Assembly (NCBI GenBank): GCA_965220075.1
Contig: OZ244806.1
Location: forward strand, 124,001 to 188,000
Source: G965220075 sp965220075
GTDB lineage: Bacteria; Chloroflexota; UBA11872
DNA length: 64,000 nt
Direction of reading: 5' to 3'
Shown here: piece after piece, positions 35,237-43,876 of the stretch
How positions within the stretch are numbered: the first letter of the stretch is position 1
Layout: each line of letters starts with the position of its first letter
Position numbers and translations under genes: made by a program
Notes under the pieces: model-generated
What the model was told of the DNA's origin: nothing
Databases searched by the model: none
Seen by the model: only the letters and a program-made list of their open reading frames with translations

Positions 35237-36376
35237 GTGCCAGGTTCCAACGGGAGTCCTCGGGAGCGAGACGTCTACGGCGAGCTAGGGGTCGCGCCGA
35301 TCATCAACGGGCGCGGCGCCCAGACGGTGCTGGGGGGCTCGATGCTCTCGCCCCGGGTGCTGGCCGCGATGGAGGCCGCCAACCAGCGCTACGCCGATAT
35401 GGAAACGCTGCTAAAGCGCGCGGGCAAAGTGATCGCCGAGATGCTGGAATGTGAAGCCGTCTACGTGACGCCCGGCTGCGCCGCCGCGGTCGCGCTAGGC
35501 ACGGCCGCCTGCATCGCCCGTAGCGATCCGGCCAAGATCGCCCAAATCCCCGCAACGACCGGTATGCCGAACGAGATCCTGGTCCAGAAACGCCAGGTCA
35601 TGAAGTACACACGCCTCCTGAGCGTGGGCGGCGGCAGGACCAGGGAAGTGGGCGACGCCACCGGCACCAGCGCCGCCCAACTGGAGGCTGCCATCGGCCC
35701 CAACACGGCGGCCGTGCATTGCGCGCACAGCCCGGCACTGCAGGAAGGCTGCCTGCCGTTGGCCGAGCTGGCCGCGATCGCGCATGCGCATGACTTGCCG
35801 GTGCTGGTGGACGCCGCCGGCAGCGTCTTTCCCCCCGAACTGATGCGCGAGCCCATGCGGCAGGGCGGCGACCTGGTGGGGTTCGGCGCCAAGTACTTCG
35901 GCGCGCCCAACTCCACGGGGCTGCTGTGCGGGCGCAGGGACCTTGTGGATTCAGCCGCGCGGCAAGGTTTCATTGGATTCGAGCTGGGCAACGGCGACGC
36001 CTTCGGCCGTGCGATGAAACTGGACCGGCAGGAGGTCGTGGCCGTGGTGGAGGCGCTGCGTGAGTGGCGCTCGATGAATCACGCGGAGCGCATCGAGCGC
36101 GGAGTCGCCCAGGCGCAGCTGCTCGTTACCGCGCTGGACGGCGCGCAGGGCTTGCGGGCGTCCCTCAACCGCGAGTCCGGCTGTGCCGAAGTGCGTTTGG
36201 AGGCGGCTTCGGCGCATACGACGGATTCGCTCGCGGCGGCGCTGCGCGGCGGCAGCCCGCCGATCTGGGCGCGCGTGGAGGACGACGGACGGTACCTCGC
36301 ATTCGTCGGCGCCACCCTGCTGGAGGGTGAGCCGGAGATCGTGGCGGACCGGGTGCGCGCGATCGTGAGCGGATAG
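35237..36376 (+). CDS. SelA-like PLP-dependent enzyme
   Basis: 379 residues of fold-type I. ELGVAPIINGRGAQTVLGGS at the N-terminus and CEAVYVTPGCAAAVALGTAA are typical of the SelA / D-glucosaminate-6-phosphate ammonia-lyase group. LVDAAGSVFPPE holds the PLP-binding Asp, and GFGAKYFGAPNSTGLLCG the Schiff-base Lys. The N-terminal tRNA-binding part of true SelA is absent, so an amino-acid or amino-sugar lyase is likelier than selenocysteine synthesis. GTG 35237 has a perfect AAGGAGG 6 nt upstream. Confidence 0.85.
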   Translation: MPGSNGSPRERDVYGELGVAPIINGRGAQTVLGGSMLSPRVLAAMEAANQRYADMETLLKRAGKVIAEMLECEAVYVTPGCAAAVALGTAACIARSDPAKIAQIPATTGMPNEILVQKRQVMKYTRLLSVGGGRTREVGDATGTSAAQLEAAIGPNTAAVHCAHSPALQEGCLPLAELAAIAHAHDLPVLVDAAGSVFPPELMREPMRQGGDLVGFGAKYFGAPNSTGLLCGRRDLVDSAARQGFIGFELGNGDAFGRAMKLDRQEVVAVVEALREWRSMNHAERIERGVAQAQLLVTALDGAQGLRASLNRESGCAEVRLEAASAHTTDSLAAALRGGSPPIWARVEDDGRYLAFVGATLLEGEPEIVADRVRAIVSG

Positions 36377-36501
36377 CGGGCTTTAGCGCGCCGGCCTCGG
36401 TGACGGTTCGGCAAGCGGGCTGATGCCGGACGGGCCGGGCGCGATGCGGGTTTTGCGCGTATCCTTACGGTGCATGTTGCGCGCAGTCCAAGGTGAGGTA
36501 C

Positions 36502-36837
36502 ATGGACAGCGGCGAACGAGGGGCCGAGCAAGACTCGCCAGTTTCGGATTTCGTCCGCTCCGCGAAAGAGCGGTCCGCGCAGCCCGAACGGCGGGTGGTG
36601 GAGCCGCTTACGCGTCGGAAGCTCTTTACGGCCTGGCTGGCCTGGTTGCCGGTGGGTGTATTCGTTGGGTGGGCGCTGACGATTCCCTTGCAGATCCACG
36701 GATCGAACGTGAGAAGCGCGGGGGATCCTTGGCCAGTTACGCCCGTGCACTACATCCTGATCGTGGCCGCGCTGGCGGTGGTGGTCTCCCTGGGCCTCTT
36801 ACGCCTGTGGATCTGGCGCCGGAACGCACGCAAGTAG
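36502..36837 (+). CDS. Small two-helix membrane protein
   Basis: 111 residues. A charged N-terminal half (about 45 residues) precedes two membrane helices (LFTAWLAWLPVGVFVGWAL and YILIVAALAVVVSLGLL), ending in a basic tail. ATG 36502 has AGGTGAGG just upstream. No known family; possibly a subunit or accessory of a membrane complex. It is not in an obvious operon and converges on the GNAT gene 20 bp away. Confidence 0.65.
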   Translation: MDSGERGAEQDSPVSDFVRSAKERSAQPERRVVEPLTRRKLFTAWLAWLPVGVFVGWALTIPLQIHGSNVRSAGDPWPVTPVHYILIVAALAVVVSLGLLRLWIWRRNARK

Positions 36838-36857
36838 CTCGACGGGCCGGCGCGGCC

Positions 36858-37472
36858 TCAAGCTGACTCCCGCGCCTGCTCGGGCGCGTGTCGGCGGGGG
36901 TGCCATTCCGCCCGCAAGACGGAATAGTAGACGTCGTCGATGAAGCGCCCGCGCCAGCACTGGTGCTGGCGAAGGACCGCTTCCCTACGCATTCCGATCT
37001 TCTGCATTACACGCTGTGAGGCCAGGTTCAGCAGGTCGGCGGAGGCGTACACGCGCGCCAGCTCGGGGTGGGTGGTGAAGGCCGTGTCGACAAGCGCCCG
37101 CGCCGCCTCGGTGGTCAGACCTTGCCCCCATAGCGCGCGTGCCAAGGCGTACCAGATAACCGCGCGGCGGTTGTGCAAGTCGATCCCGAGCCCCATGCGC
37201 CCCGCGGCCCGATCCTGGTGCACGATCGCCCACGAGGGGCCGGTGTCCCAATCGGCGAGGATGCACCTCGCCACCCAGGTCTCGGCGTGGTGACGCTCGT
37301 AGGGCTGGGGGTCGGGCAGATAGCGGGCCCACTCCGGGTCGGAAGAGTATGCGAGCACTTGATCCACGTCGGCGGCCTGAAAGGGTCGCAGCGTCAAGCG
37401 AGCGGTCTTCAAGACGGCCGGCAAGAGCACGGCGCCCGGCTTAGACCGCGGCCTTACGTCATGCTCGAGCAT
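36858..37472 (-). CDS. RimJ/RimL-type GNAT acetyltransferase
   Basis: 204 residues. TARLTLRPFQAADVDQVLAY starts the domain, and ALWGQGLTTEAARALV is the acetyl-CoA loop (Q/RxxGxG/A pattern as GQGLTT). NLASQRVMQKIGMRREA is the usual C-terminal helix and strand. The family acetylates N-terminal or side-chain amines, or antibiotics. ATG 37472 with GGGAG close upstream is preferred over an extension that overlaps the upstream gene. Confidence 0.88.
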   Translation of the reverse strand: MLEHDVRPRSKPGAVLLPAVLKTARLTLRPFQAADVDQVLAYSSDPEWARYLPDPQPYERHHAETWVARCILADWDTGPSWAIVHQDRAAGRMGLGIDLHNRRAVIWYALARALWGQGLTTEAARALVDTAFTTHPELARVYASADLLNLASQRVMQKIGMRREAVLRQHQCWRGRFIDDVYYSVLRAEWHPRRHAPEQARESA

Positions 37473-37539
37473 GGCGCGCTCCCCGTCGCGGCCCGACGAT
37501 GGCGACTCGCCGGGGTGTTGTTCGAACAGCTCCGTTCGG

Positions 37540-38793
37540 TCATGGATTCGTGACAACCCGTCCGGCGGCGCTCACCCGCGCGTAGCGCTCGGCAAAGGCC
37601 GCGCTGCCATCATCCTGCTCCTGCGTGAGGCCCACGCCGGGTTCGAACAGCGGGTAGTTGCCGCGCAGGAAGTCACGCTCGTAGGCGCGCACGGACGTGT
37701 ATTGGGCCAGGCGGCCGTCAGACCAGCGGATGGTGTAGATCGCGCGCCGCACGGGCTTGGGGCCGGTCCGCCTGCGGCGCAATTGTTGCAGGGCGGCCTC
37801 ATCGACTTCGACTCCGAGACCGGCGCCGCCGGGAACGCGAACATAGCCGCGCTCGATCCGCAGCGGCCGGACGAGCAGATCGTGCGCGTAGGTATTCAGC
37901 GCGGTCACCGCGGGCCAGCGCGCGGCAGGCAAAGCCGCCGCCATATGCGCCGCGAAGGCCGTGCCGAGTCCCGTTCCGACGAGTTGCACGAAGAGCGGCA
38001 TGGAAGCTTCCTCCGCCAGCGACGCCGTGTGAGCCGCGAGGGCCGCGCCCTCGCCGTGACCCGCGAAGCCATCGCACATCGACTCGTTGACCTGTGTCAG
38101 AAAGGCCGGGTCGTCGAAGTGCATTGCAATGGGCGTGCGAATCCTTTGACGGAGCAACCGATTGCCGGCCGCGTCGCGCTGCGGGATTGGCGATTCGAAG
38201 ATGTGAACTTTCGGAAATCGTTCGAGCGCCCGCAGCACCGGCGCGGCGTCACCGGGCGAGAGAAGAAACTCGTTGAAGTCGAGATCGAAGGTGGCGTGAT
38301 CCGGCGTGGCGGCGTCGAGCGCTTGCATCTGCGCGATCACGTCGAACCAGGGCCGCGGCTTCAGCTTGAAAGCCGTGTAGCCGGCGGCGACGGCATCGCG
38401 AGCCTCCGCCGCCCAGTCCTCCGGCGGCATGTCGTAGCACCACCAAGCCAGGGGAACCCAGTCGCGGACCTTCGACCCAATCAGACAGTGCGCGGGCACG
38501 CCCAGCGCTTTGCCGGCCAGATCGAAGACCGCCTGCTGCAGGCCCGCGCCCAGCGTGTCGTCCCACAGCAGCTCGGCGGGGCGGCGGCCCACGACTCTCG
38601 AGTCCAGCATCTCGACGTCGGTGTCCCAGGTGTGCATGGCGCGTGTCTCGCCCCAGCCGACCAGACCGCTGTCGGTGGTGACTTTGCACACCTGGAACAG
38701 CGAGAAGTCGGCGATGGCGCGTTGCATGTGCGGCTCGACGCGCGGGGTGAAGCCGACGTCGACCTCGATACGCTCGACCCGCGTGATGCGCAT
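37540..38793 (-). CDS. Enolase superfamily enzyme (mandelate racemase / muconate lactonizing type)
   Basis: 417 residues. The N-terminal cap begins MRITRVERIEVDVGF with GLVGWGETRA. The barrel gives FKLKPRPWF (KxK catalytic lysine), metal ligands in TFDLDFNEF (Asp), IFESPIPQ (Glu) and AMHFDDP (Asp), and a C-terminal SMPLFVQLVG segment. The family abstracts a proton alpha to a carboxylate, as in sugar-acid dehydratases, racemases and cycloisomerases. Substrate unknown. Many such paralogues occur in SAR202-type genomes by my recollection. Confidence 0.88.
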   Translation of the reverse strand: MRITRVERIEVDVGFTPRVEPHMQRAIADFSLFQVCKVTTDSGLVGWGETRAMHTWDTDVEMLDSRVVGRRPAELLWDDTLGAGLQQAVFDLAGKALGVPAHCLIGSKVRDWVPLAWWCYDMPPEDWAAEARDAVAAGYTAFKLKPRPWFDVIAQMQALDAATPDHATFDLDFNEFLLSPGDAAPVLRALERFPKVHIFESPIPQRDAAGNRLLRQRIRTPIAMHFDDPAFLTQVNESMCDGFAGHGEGAALAAHTASLAEEASMPLFVQLVGTGLGTAFAAHMAAALPAARWPAVTALNTYAHDLLVRPLRIERGYVRVPGGAGLGVEVDEAALQQLRRRRTGPKPVRRAIYTIRWSDGRLAQYTSVRAYERDFLRGNYPLFEPGVGLTQEQDDGSAAFAERYARVSAAGRVVTNP

Positions 38794-38957
38794 GCGCTTG
38801 CCCCGACCCCGTCAAGATTGCAGGCGCAGTCTGCCACGCGCTCCGAGACAGGTTCCCGCAGACCCATCGCGCCGACCCGCGGGGCCGGCGGGCGGGGCTT
38901 GCTTCGCCTGAGACAGCCGGTACGGCGTGTGCGAGCGCGCTCACACTGCCTTCGGGA
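38794..38957. other. Intergenic stretch without recognised gene
   Basis: 164 bp between two minus-strand genes. Likely holds the promoter of the enolase-superfamily gene; I cannot identify hexamers, repeats or an RNA. Confidence 0.35.
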
Positions 38958-40100
38958 TCAGGCGGGCGCCGTCGGCGCGCTGGCCAGCACCCACTCGATG
39001 GCGGCGCGCAGCCCGCGCAGGTTGCGCGCGAACTCAGGGTCGGTGTGGGTGCTCAGCTCCACGTCCACCGCATGGATGCCCAGCCCGGCGAGATAGTCGG
39101 CGGCTTGACCGCTGACCGGGTAGGCGGTCCACTCGGCCAGGTAGATGTACCCGGCGGCCTGAGCGAGATTCCGCGCAAGCTCGTCCGAGCCGTGGTCTGC
39201 CCCGTCGGCCACACCGGGTACGACCACGCCGCCCTGACTGTGGTAGAAGATCGCCGCCGTGAACTGACTTGCAGCCAGATAGCGCGCCAGTGCGCGGCTC
39301 TCGGGCTCGGAGAACGGCCGCGGACCGCCGCCGCCCTCGATGGGTCCGGAAAGCGCGTAGGTGTCGGCCTGCCAGCCGGCGTCCCAGTTACGGTTCAGGT
39401 CGACGCCGTTGGCGTTGGTGCGGGTGCCCGCCGCGGCGCCGTCGGGATTGAGGTCGGGAATGAACGCCAGGCCGACCTCTTCGGGGATCTCGTCGAGGTT
39501 CTGACTGAGGTGATCGAGGAGCAGGTTGACGAGGTCGGTCGTGTTCGACTCGTCGCCCTGGTGAATGCCGCCGATGAGCGCGATCCAGAGCGGCCCGCGG
39601 CCCAACTCCACGACGCGGATGGCACGGCCTTCGACCGAGCGGGCGAGCACTGACTCCACAACGGCCGGGCCGCGCGCCGAATCGTGCTCACCGGGTGTCT
39701 CGGTGGGCTCCGCCGGGGGGACTGGCGTATCAGCCGGCGGAGAGCCGTCCGTCGTGGGGGCGCCGGTTGGGGGAGCCGGCTGCGCGCGGGCGGGCGAGCC
39801 GGTAGGGCTTGCGGCCGCCTGGTCGGAGGAGGGTTTCCGCCCGACCGCTGCGAGCGGGGGCGCGGAGGGCTCCGGCGCGACCGGCGTGCTCGAGGGCGTG
39901 GACTTCACCGCGCCGGGGATCCCGGCGCCGTCGCGGTCACCCGTAACGATAGTCCAGGGAGGAGAGCAGGCCGCGCTCAGCATGGCGGCAAGCGCCAGCA
40001 AGGCCGCCAACGCTCCGAGGCGCGGCCACAGGGCGGCCGCACGGGAAGCGGACCGAGGCCGGCGCCCGCGGCCGCGACGTACCGGCTGTGTGCCGGTCAC
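38958..40100 (-). CDS. Exported M14 zinc carboxypeptidase-like lipoprotein
   Basis: 380 residues. An N-terminal helix ends with the lipobox-like AMLSAACSPP. A Pro/Thr/Ala-rich linker of about 90 residues leads to an M14 domain: LIGGIHQGDES supplies the zinc His and Glu, GVDLNRNW the substrate-binding Asn-Arg, a YHSQGG histidine the third ligand and DVELSTH the catalytic Glu region. Probably attached to the outer face of the membrane, trimming peptides or murein. It starts at GTG 40100 and overlaps the glycosyltransferase stop as GTGA. Confidence 0.88.
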   Translation of the reverse strand: MTGTQPVRRGRGRRPRSASRAAALWPRLGALAALLALAAMLSAACSPPWTIVTGDRDGAGIPGAVKSTPSSTPVAPEPSAPPLAAVGRKPSSDQAAASPTGSPARAQPAPPTGAPTTDGSPPADTPVPPAEPTETPGEHDSARGPAVVESVLARSVEGRAIRVVELGRGPLWIALIGGIHQGDESNTTDLVNLLLDHLSQNLDEIPEEVGLAFIPDLNPDGAAAGTRTNANGVDLNRNWDAGWQADTYALSGPIEGGGGPRPFSEPESRALARYLAASQFTAAIFYHSQGGVVVPGVADGADHGSDELARNLAQAAGYIYLAEWTAYPVSGQAADYLAGLGIHAVDVELSTHTDPEFARNLRGLRAAIEWVLASAPTAPA

Positions 40101-41431
40101 TCTGAATCTTTACCCGCCGCGGGGCGATCCCGGCTAGCTGTCCGACGCGTGTCCGTGTAGCTGCGGCCCTGCCAGGCCGCGCCGCGGCCCCGCAGGTGCC
40201 GCCAGGCTGAGCTGATCGTCATGAAGGTGTAGAGCGCGCCCGCAACGGGCAAGGTGCAGGCATGCGGCACGGCGCGCTGGTACCAGACGCCCATCGGCCG
40301 ATAGGTGACCGCCATAATCGCCCAGGCGCCCAGGCCGCTTGCGAAAAGCCAGGCGGCGGGCGGCGCGGCGCCCCCGAGCACGAGCGCGAGCAGGCCGCCC
40401 ACGGCCGCGAGCGGCGGGGCGACAAACAGAAGCAGCATCCCCAGCACTGTAAGCAGCAAGAGCAATGGCGAGTAACGGAGCTGGGTGAAGGCCGTGCGCG
40501 CCACGGTGTTCCAAACGCCTCGCAGTCCGCCGTAGGCGCGCACGCTCCGAACCTGGCGCGAGAGACCCAGCCACAGGCGGCCGCCAGATTCACGGCCGTG
40601 GTCCTTGATACGCCGCGCCAGAGCGCAATCGTCGATCACCTCCGGCGCGATCGACTCCACTCCGCCCGCCCGCTCGAGGGCGTCTCTGCGAACCAGCATG
40701 CAGCCGCCGGCGGCGGCGGCCGTGCCGCGCCTGGGATCGCCGGCCCAGCGAAACGGGTAGAGCATTGCGAAGAAGTAGACGAAGGCCGGGATGAGCAGTC
40801 GCTCGAACGCGGATTCGGCGCGCAGACGCGCCATCAGCGAGACCAGGTCGAGATCGTCGCGCAGCGCCTTGCCAACCAGGGCGCGCACGCTGTCGGCCGG
40901 ATGCGCGATGTCGGCGTCTGTGAACAGGACGAAGGTCGAATCGGGGCGCACGGCGCTCACGCCGCGGCGCATGGCCCAGACCTTCCCCGCCCAGCCGGGC
41001 GGGAGGGGATCGGCGCCGACAACGGTGAGCCGTTGCGCCCACCCGCTCTCATTCGCGACGCCTCGCGCGACCGCGGCGGTTCCGTCCTCGCTGCGGTCGT
41101 CCACGAGCACGACGTGGAAGGGAGCGGGATAGTCCTGCGCCAGAAGGGTGGGCAGAGCGAGGGGCAGCACTCGCGCCTCATTGCGGGCGGGCACCACGGC
41201 GGTCACGACCGGCCAGGCCCCATGTCCGGTCACGCGCGGCGCGTGACCCCCCAGCCGGCGATCGGTGCGCCAGAAGTGCCCGCGGCCCACCGCCAGCCAG
41301 ACCCAGCCCAGCAGCACCGCCGAGCTGACGACGCAAGCCGCCCACCACCCGATTGCCAGAACGACCTCCCGCCGCGGGCCGACCGCCGAACATCCTACGC
41401 GCCGCCCGTGCGCGGCATCGCTCTCTCCCAT
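40097..41431 (-). CDS. hpnB: HpnB-like family 2 glycosyltransferase (hopanoid-associated)
   Basis: About 444 residues. An N-terminal membrane helix, then a GT2 domain: VVTAVVPARNEARVLP, VVLVDDRSEDGTAAVA (DDRS), VLFTDADIAHP (DAD metal motif) and VIDDCALARRIKDHG (catalytic ED-type motif). Several C-terminal helices follow. LPPGWAGKVWAM is typical of hopene-associated glycosyltransferase HpnB as I recall. No other hopanoid gene is in the window. Start taken at ATG 41431. Confidence 0.82.
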   Translation of the reverse strand: MGESDAAHGRRVGCSAVGPRREVVLAIGWWAACVVSSAVLLGWVWLAVGRGHFWRTDRRLGGHAPRVTGHGAWPVVTAVVPARNEARVLPLALPTLLAQDYPAPFHVVLVDDRSEDGTAAVARGVANESGWAQRLTVVGADPLPPGWAGKVWAMRRGVSAVRPDSTFVLFTDADIAHPADSVRALVGKALRDDLDLVSLMARLRAESAFERLLIPAFVYFFAMLYPFRWAGDPRRGTAAAAGGCMLVRRDALERAGGVESIAPEVIDDCALARRIKDHGRESGGRLWLGLSRQVRSVRAYGGLRGVWNTVARTAFTQLRYSPLLLLLTVLGMLLLFVAPPLAAVGGLLALVLGGAAPPAAWLFASGLGAWAIMAVTYRPMGVWYQRAVPHACTLPVAGALYTFMTISSAWRHLRGRGAAWQGRSYTDTRRTASRDRPAAGKDSE

Positions 41432-41510
41432 GCGGCCGGCCGGTCTGTATCCCAAGGCATCCTCATCCCGGTCCGCTCGCTTCGAGGGCGTAGTTGCTCA
41501 GGTCCGTCAT

Positions 41511-41600
41511 TTCGGACTTGACCCGGAATCAAAACGGGTCCCTGGCCGCAGCCCTCCGCCTTGCGACAACCGGGTGCCTGGACCCCGGCTTCCGCCGGGG
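41511..41600. repeat. Composite intergenic repeat, copy A
   Basis: It begins TTCGGACTTGACCCGGAATC (41511-41530) and ends in the hairpin CCCCGGC-TTCC-GCCGGGG (41583-41600). The same order, with about 90% identity in the first block and a similar hairpin, is found at 44767-44840. These look like dispersed non-coding repeats; function unknown. Confidence 0.6.
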
Positions 41601-41603
41601 CCC

Positions 41604-41627
41604 GGTGGCCCGACCTTCAGGTCGGGA
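41604..41627. repeat. Left inverted terminal repeat of the RAYT element
   Basis: 24 bp, GGTGGCCCGACC then TTCAGGTCGGGA, an exact reverse complement of 41927-41950. The last codons and stop of the transposase fragment fall inside it. Confidence 0.8.
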
Positions 41628-41914
41628 CTTTGCGAAACGGATGTTCCCAAGGCTCGTCGCATAGCCCCGCGCGCACCGGATTCCAATCGACCTACCGCAT
41701 AGCGCTTGCCAGCTCGTGGCCGCCACGGATCGCCCGGTCGTAGAACCGCTCTTCCCATTCCCCTCCCGGCCCGCGTCGCTCGTGAATCGACTTGCCCCGC
41801 GTTCCACTTGAAGCGGGTCATCAGCTCTGAAACCCGCGTGTCCACCAGCAGTTGCATGAGCAAATGCACATGGTCGCGCATGACCACGAACCCGATCACG
41901 CGGGCCTGCGCGTC
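41617..41914 (-). pseudogene. Truncated, frameshifted RAYT (Y1_Tnp) transposase remnant
   Basis: Reading on the minus strand, one frame gives VIGFVVMRDHVHLLMQLL with the HxH (HVH) of Y1 transposases, then LMTRFKWNAGQV. Further on, a different frame gives EWEERFYDRAIRGGHELASAMR, a TAG stop, then VDWNPVRAGLCDEPWEH, the standard C-terminal region (YxxxNPVRAGL). So there is at least one frameshift, a nonsense codon and loss of the N-terminus at the inverted repeat. Not functional. Confidence 0.8.
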
Positions 41915-41926
41915 CGATTGGCGCGA

Positions 41927-41950
41927 TCCCGACCTGAAGGTCGGGCCACC
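41927..41950. repeat. Right inverted terminal repeat of the RAYT element
   Basis: 24 bp, TCCCGACCTGAA then GGTCGGGCCACC, exact reverse complement of 41604-41627. It directly precedes the truncated coding remnant. Confidence 0.8.
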
Positions 41951-42071
41951 GGTCGGGCCTTCGCACAGTCAAGACACCATCTTCCGGCGCAATTCGTGAA
42001 ATACTAGGGTGTCCCGGATCAGCGCCGCGTCCACTGCAAAGTTCCGGCGGGCGGCCGCCGGGGCATACCCG

Positions 42072-42755
42072 ATGATCTCAACCCCGACTGCCAAACGACC
42101 GCTGCCGAAGCTGGTGTCCGACCCACGCTCGGAGGCGGCGGCGGCGTGGATGGCCGTGATGGGGCGCGGACTGCTGGCCTTTCTGTTCTCGCTCACCATC
42201 ACGGGAGTTATAGGGCTCGACGTAACGCCCGCGCTGCTCTTCGGCGTCTACGCGCTGGCCGACGGATTGCTGCTGCTGTGGATCGTACGGCGCACCGTGG
42301 CGCTGGTCCGCAGCCGGTCCGTGTTTCGCACCGCGGCGATCTTATCGATCGGCGCGGGCATCGCCGGAATATTGATGAACGCCGTGATGACCCCGTTCGT
42401 CCCGCATGTTGCGCTGTTCAGCCTGCTGGGCACTTGGGCGTTCCTAACCGGGATAACGGAGATAACGGCCGGCTGGCCGCTCAGGCGTGAGAACGCGGGC
42501 GAGGTGCTGATCCTGATGGTCGCGCTAGGCGGGTTGGCCCGGCTCCTGTACGGCGTGCCGACCATGGCGTCCTCCACCGTCTACCAAGACCCGCTGCTGG
42601 CCATCGCCTTCGGCAGCTGGGCGGGTCAGCAGTCGACCATTCTGTTCGCCGCCGGCCTCGCCTACGGGCTCTTCATGCTGGGTCTGGCGGCCGCGCTGCG
42701 GAGCTGGCCGCACGGGTCCAACAGTCCCTGGGAGAAGCGTCGGCCGCGACGCTGA
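42072..42755 (+). CDS. HdeD-like (DUF308) membrane protein
   Basis: 227 residues with about six membrane helices after a polar N-terminus. The pattern AVMGRGLLAFLFSLTITGV, LLFGVYALADGLLLLWI and WAFLTGITEITAGWPLRRE (with the conserved G-x-x-x-I/E-A/T region) is typical of HdeD/DUF308 proteins linked to acid resistance. ATG 42072 is preferred; the frame is open from 42009. No obvious ribosome binding site. It lies just downstream of the RAYT element. Confidence 0.75.
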   Translation: MISTPTAKRPLPKLVSDPRSEAAAAWMAVMGRGLLAFLFSLTITGVIGLDVTPALLFGVYALADGLLLLWIVRRTVALVRSRSVFRTAAILSIGAGIAGILMNAVMTPFVPHVALFSLLGTWAFLTGITEITAGWPLRRENAGEVLILMVALGGLARLLYGVPTMASSTVYQDPLLAIAFGSWAGQQSTILFAAGLAYGLFMLGLAAALRSWPHGSNSPWEKRRPRR

Positions 42756-42867
42756 GGCACTGCCCGCGGTAGGGCCGCCCACTTCGCCAGGTAGTCACGC
42801 AGGCGCCGAGCGGCGACAATCACCCCGAGAACCGCACACGGCTCTTTGCGAGAGGAAGCTACGACGC

Positions 42868-43824
42868 ATGAAGATCGTGATCGCGACGGACTTCTTCGGC
42901 TCGAATCTGGCCGAGGAGCTGGCCGAGGGGATACCGGGCGCCGATTTCGTAGCCGCCTTCGACACTGAGGCGCAAATGCGCGAGCTGGCGGACGCCGACG
43001 GGGTGGTGGGCTGGCCGCCCGCCAGCGTGCTGAAGGGCGCTAGCCGTTTGCGTTGGGTTCACGTGCCGGGCATGGGCATCGACGCCGTGCTCACGGATCC
43101 CACGATCGGCGAGTCCGACATCATCGTCACCAACTCGCCGGGTCCGCACACCAATCCGATGGCCGACCACGTGATGTACTTAGTCCTCGCGCTGGCCCAC
43201 CAGAGCGCGGAGCTGCTCGACGACCAGCGCGCGCGGCGCTGGGACCCGAACAAGTACCGACGGCGCGTCGTCGAGCTGAACGGCACGCACATGGGCTTGC
43301 TGGGAGTCGGCGGGATCGGGCGGGCCGTGGCGCAGCGCGCGCTGGCTTTCGGCATGCAGGTCTACGCGGTGGACCCAAGCCCGACCGACATCCCGGCGGG
43401 AGTTCGCGAGGTGTGGGGGATCGAGCGGCTCGACGAGATGATCGAGGCCACCGACTGGTTCGTGGTGACGGCGCCGCTGACGGAAGACACCCGCGGCACT
43501 ATCGACGCGCGGCGCCTAGCGCTTATGCGGCCCAGCGCTCACCTGATCGTGATCTCGCGGGGCGGAATCGTGGACGAGGCGGCGCTTGCCGAGGCGCTGC
43601 AAGCGGGCAAGCTGGCGGGAGCGGGCATCGACGCCACGGCGGTGGAGCCGCTGCCCTGCGACAGCCCGCTGTGGGATCTCGATAACGTGCTGATCTCGCC
43701 GCACAGCTCCGCCGATAGCAAGGGGCTCTGGACGGGAAGGCGGCAGATCATCGAGGACCAGGTGAGGCGCTTCGTCAACGACCAGCCGCTGGCGTTCATC
43801 TGCGATCCGGGACGGGGCTACTAG
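42868..43824 (+). CDS. D-2-hydroxyacid dehydrogenase (NAD(P)-dependent)
   Basis: 318 residues. GLLGVGGIGRAVAQRAL is the Rossmann loop, with the acidic VDPSPTD after beta 2. Catalytic residues are Arg in ISRGGIVDE, Glu in ATAVEPLP and His in LISPHSSAD. The family reduces 2-keto acids (glyoxylate, hydroxypyruvate) or oxidises D-hydroxy acids. Substrate not assignable. ATG 42868 has GAGAGGAAG upstream. It is 52 bp from the next lipoprotein gene. Confidence 0.92.
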   Translation: MKIVIATDFFGSNLAEELAEGIPGADFVAAFDTEAQMRELADADGVVGWPPASVLKGASRLRWVHVPGMGIDAVLTDPTIGESDIIVTNSPGPHTNPMADHVMYLVLALAHQSAELLDDQRARRWDPNKYRRRVVELNGTHMGLLGVGGIGRAVAQRALAFGMQVYAVDPSPTDIPAGVREVWGIERLDEMIEATDWFVVTAPLTEDTRGTIDARRLALMRPSAHLIVISRGGIVDEAALAEALQAGKLAGAGIDATAVEPLPCDSPLWDLDNVLISPHSSADSKGLWTGRRQIIEDQVRRFVNDQPLAFICDPGRGY

Positions 43825-43876
43825 CACGGTCCGCCCCGAGCAAGCGGCGGCGGGCGCGGCCGCTCGGCTGACGGCC

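Larger units (their letters stand above)
41604..41950 (-). mobile_element. 347-bp REP/RAYT-type element with perfect 24-bp inverted ends
   Basis: The ends at 41604-41627 and 41927-41950 are exact inverted copies (first begins GGTGGCCCGACCTTC). Each end itself folds into a hairpin, CCCGACCT-TC-AGGTCGGG or its complement. Between them lies a broken Y1-type (REP-associated tyrosine) transposase fragment. This matches REP/REPIN elements mobilised by RAYTs; the present copy cannot code an active enzyme. Confidence 0.7.
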
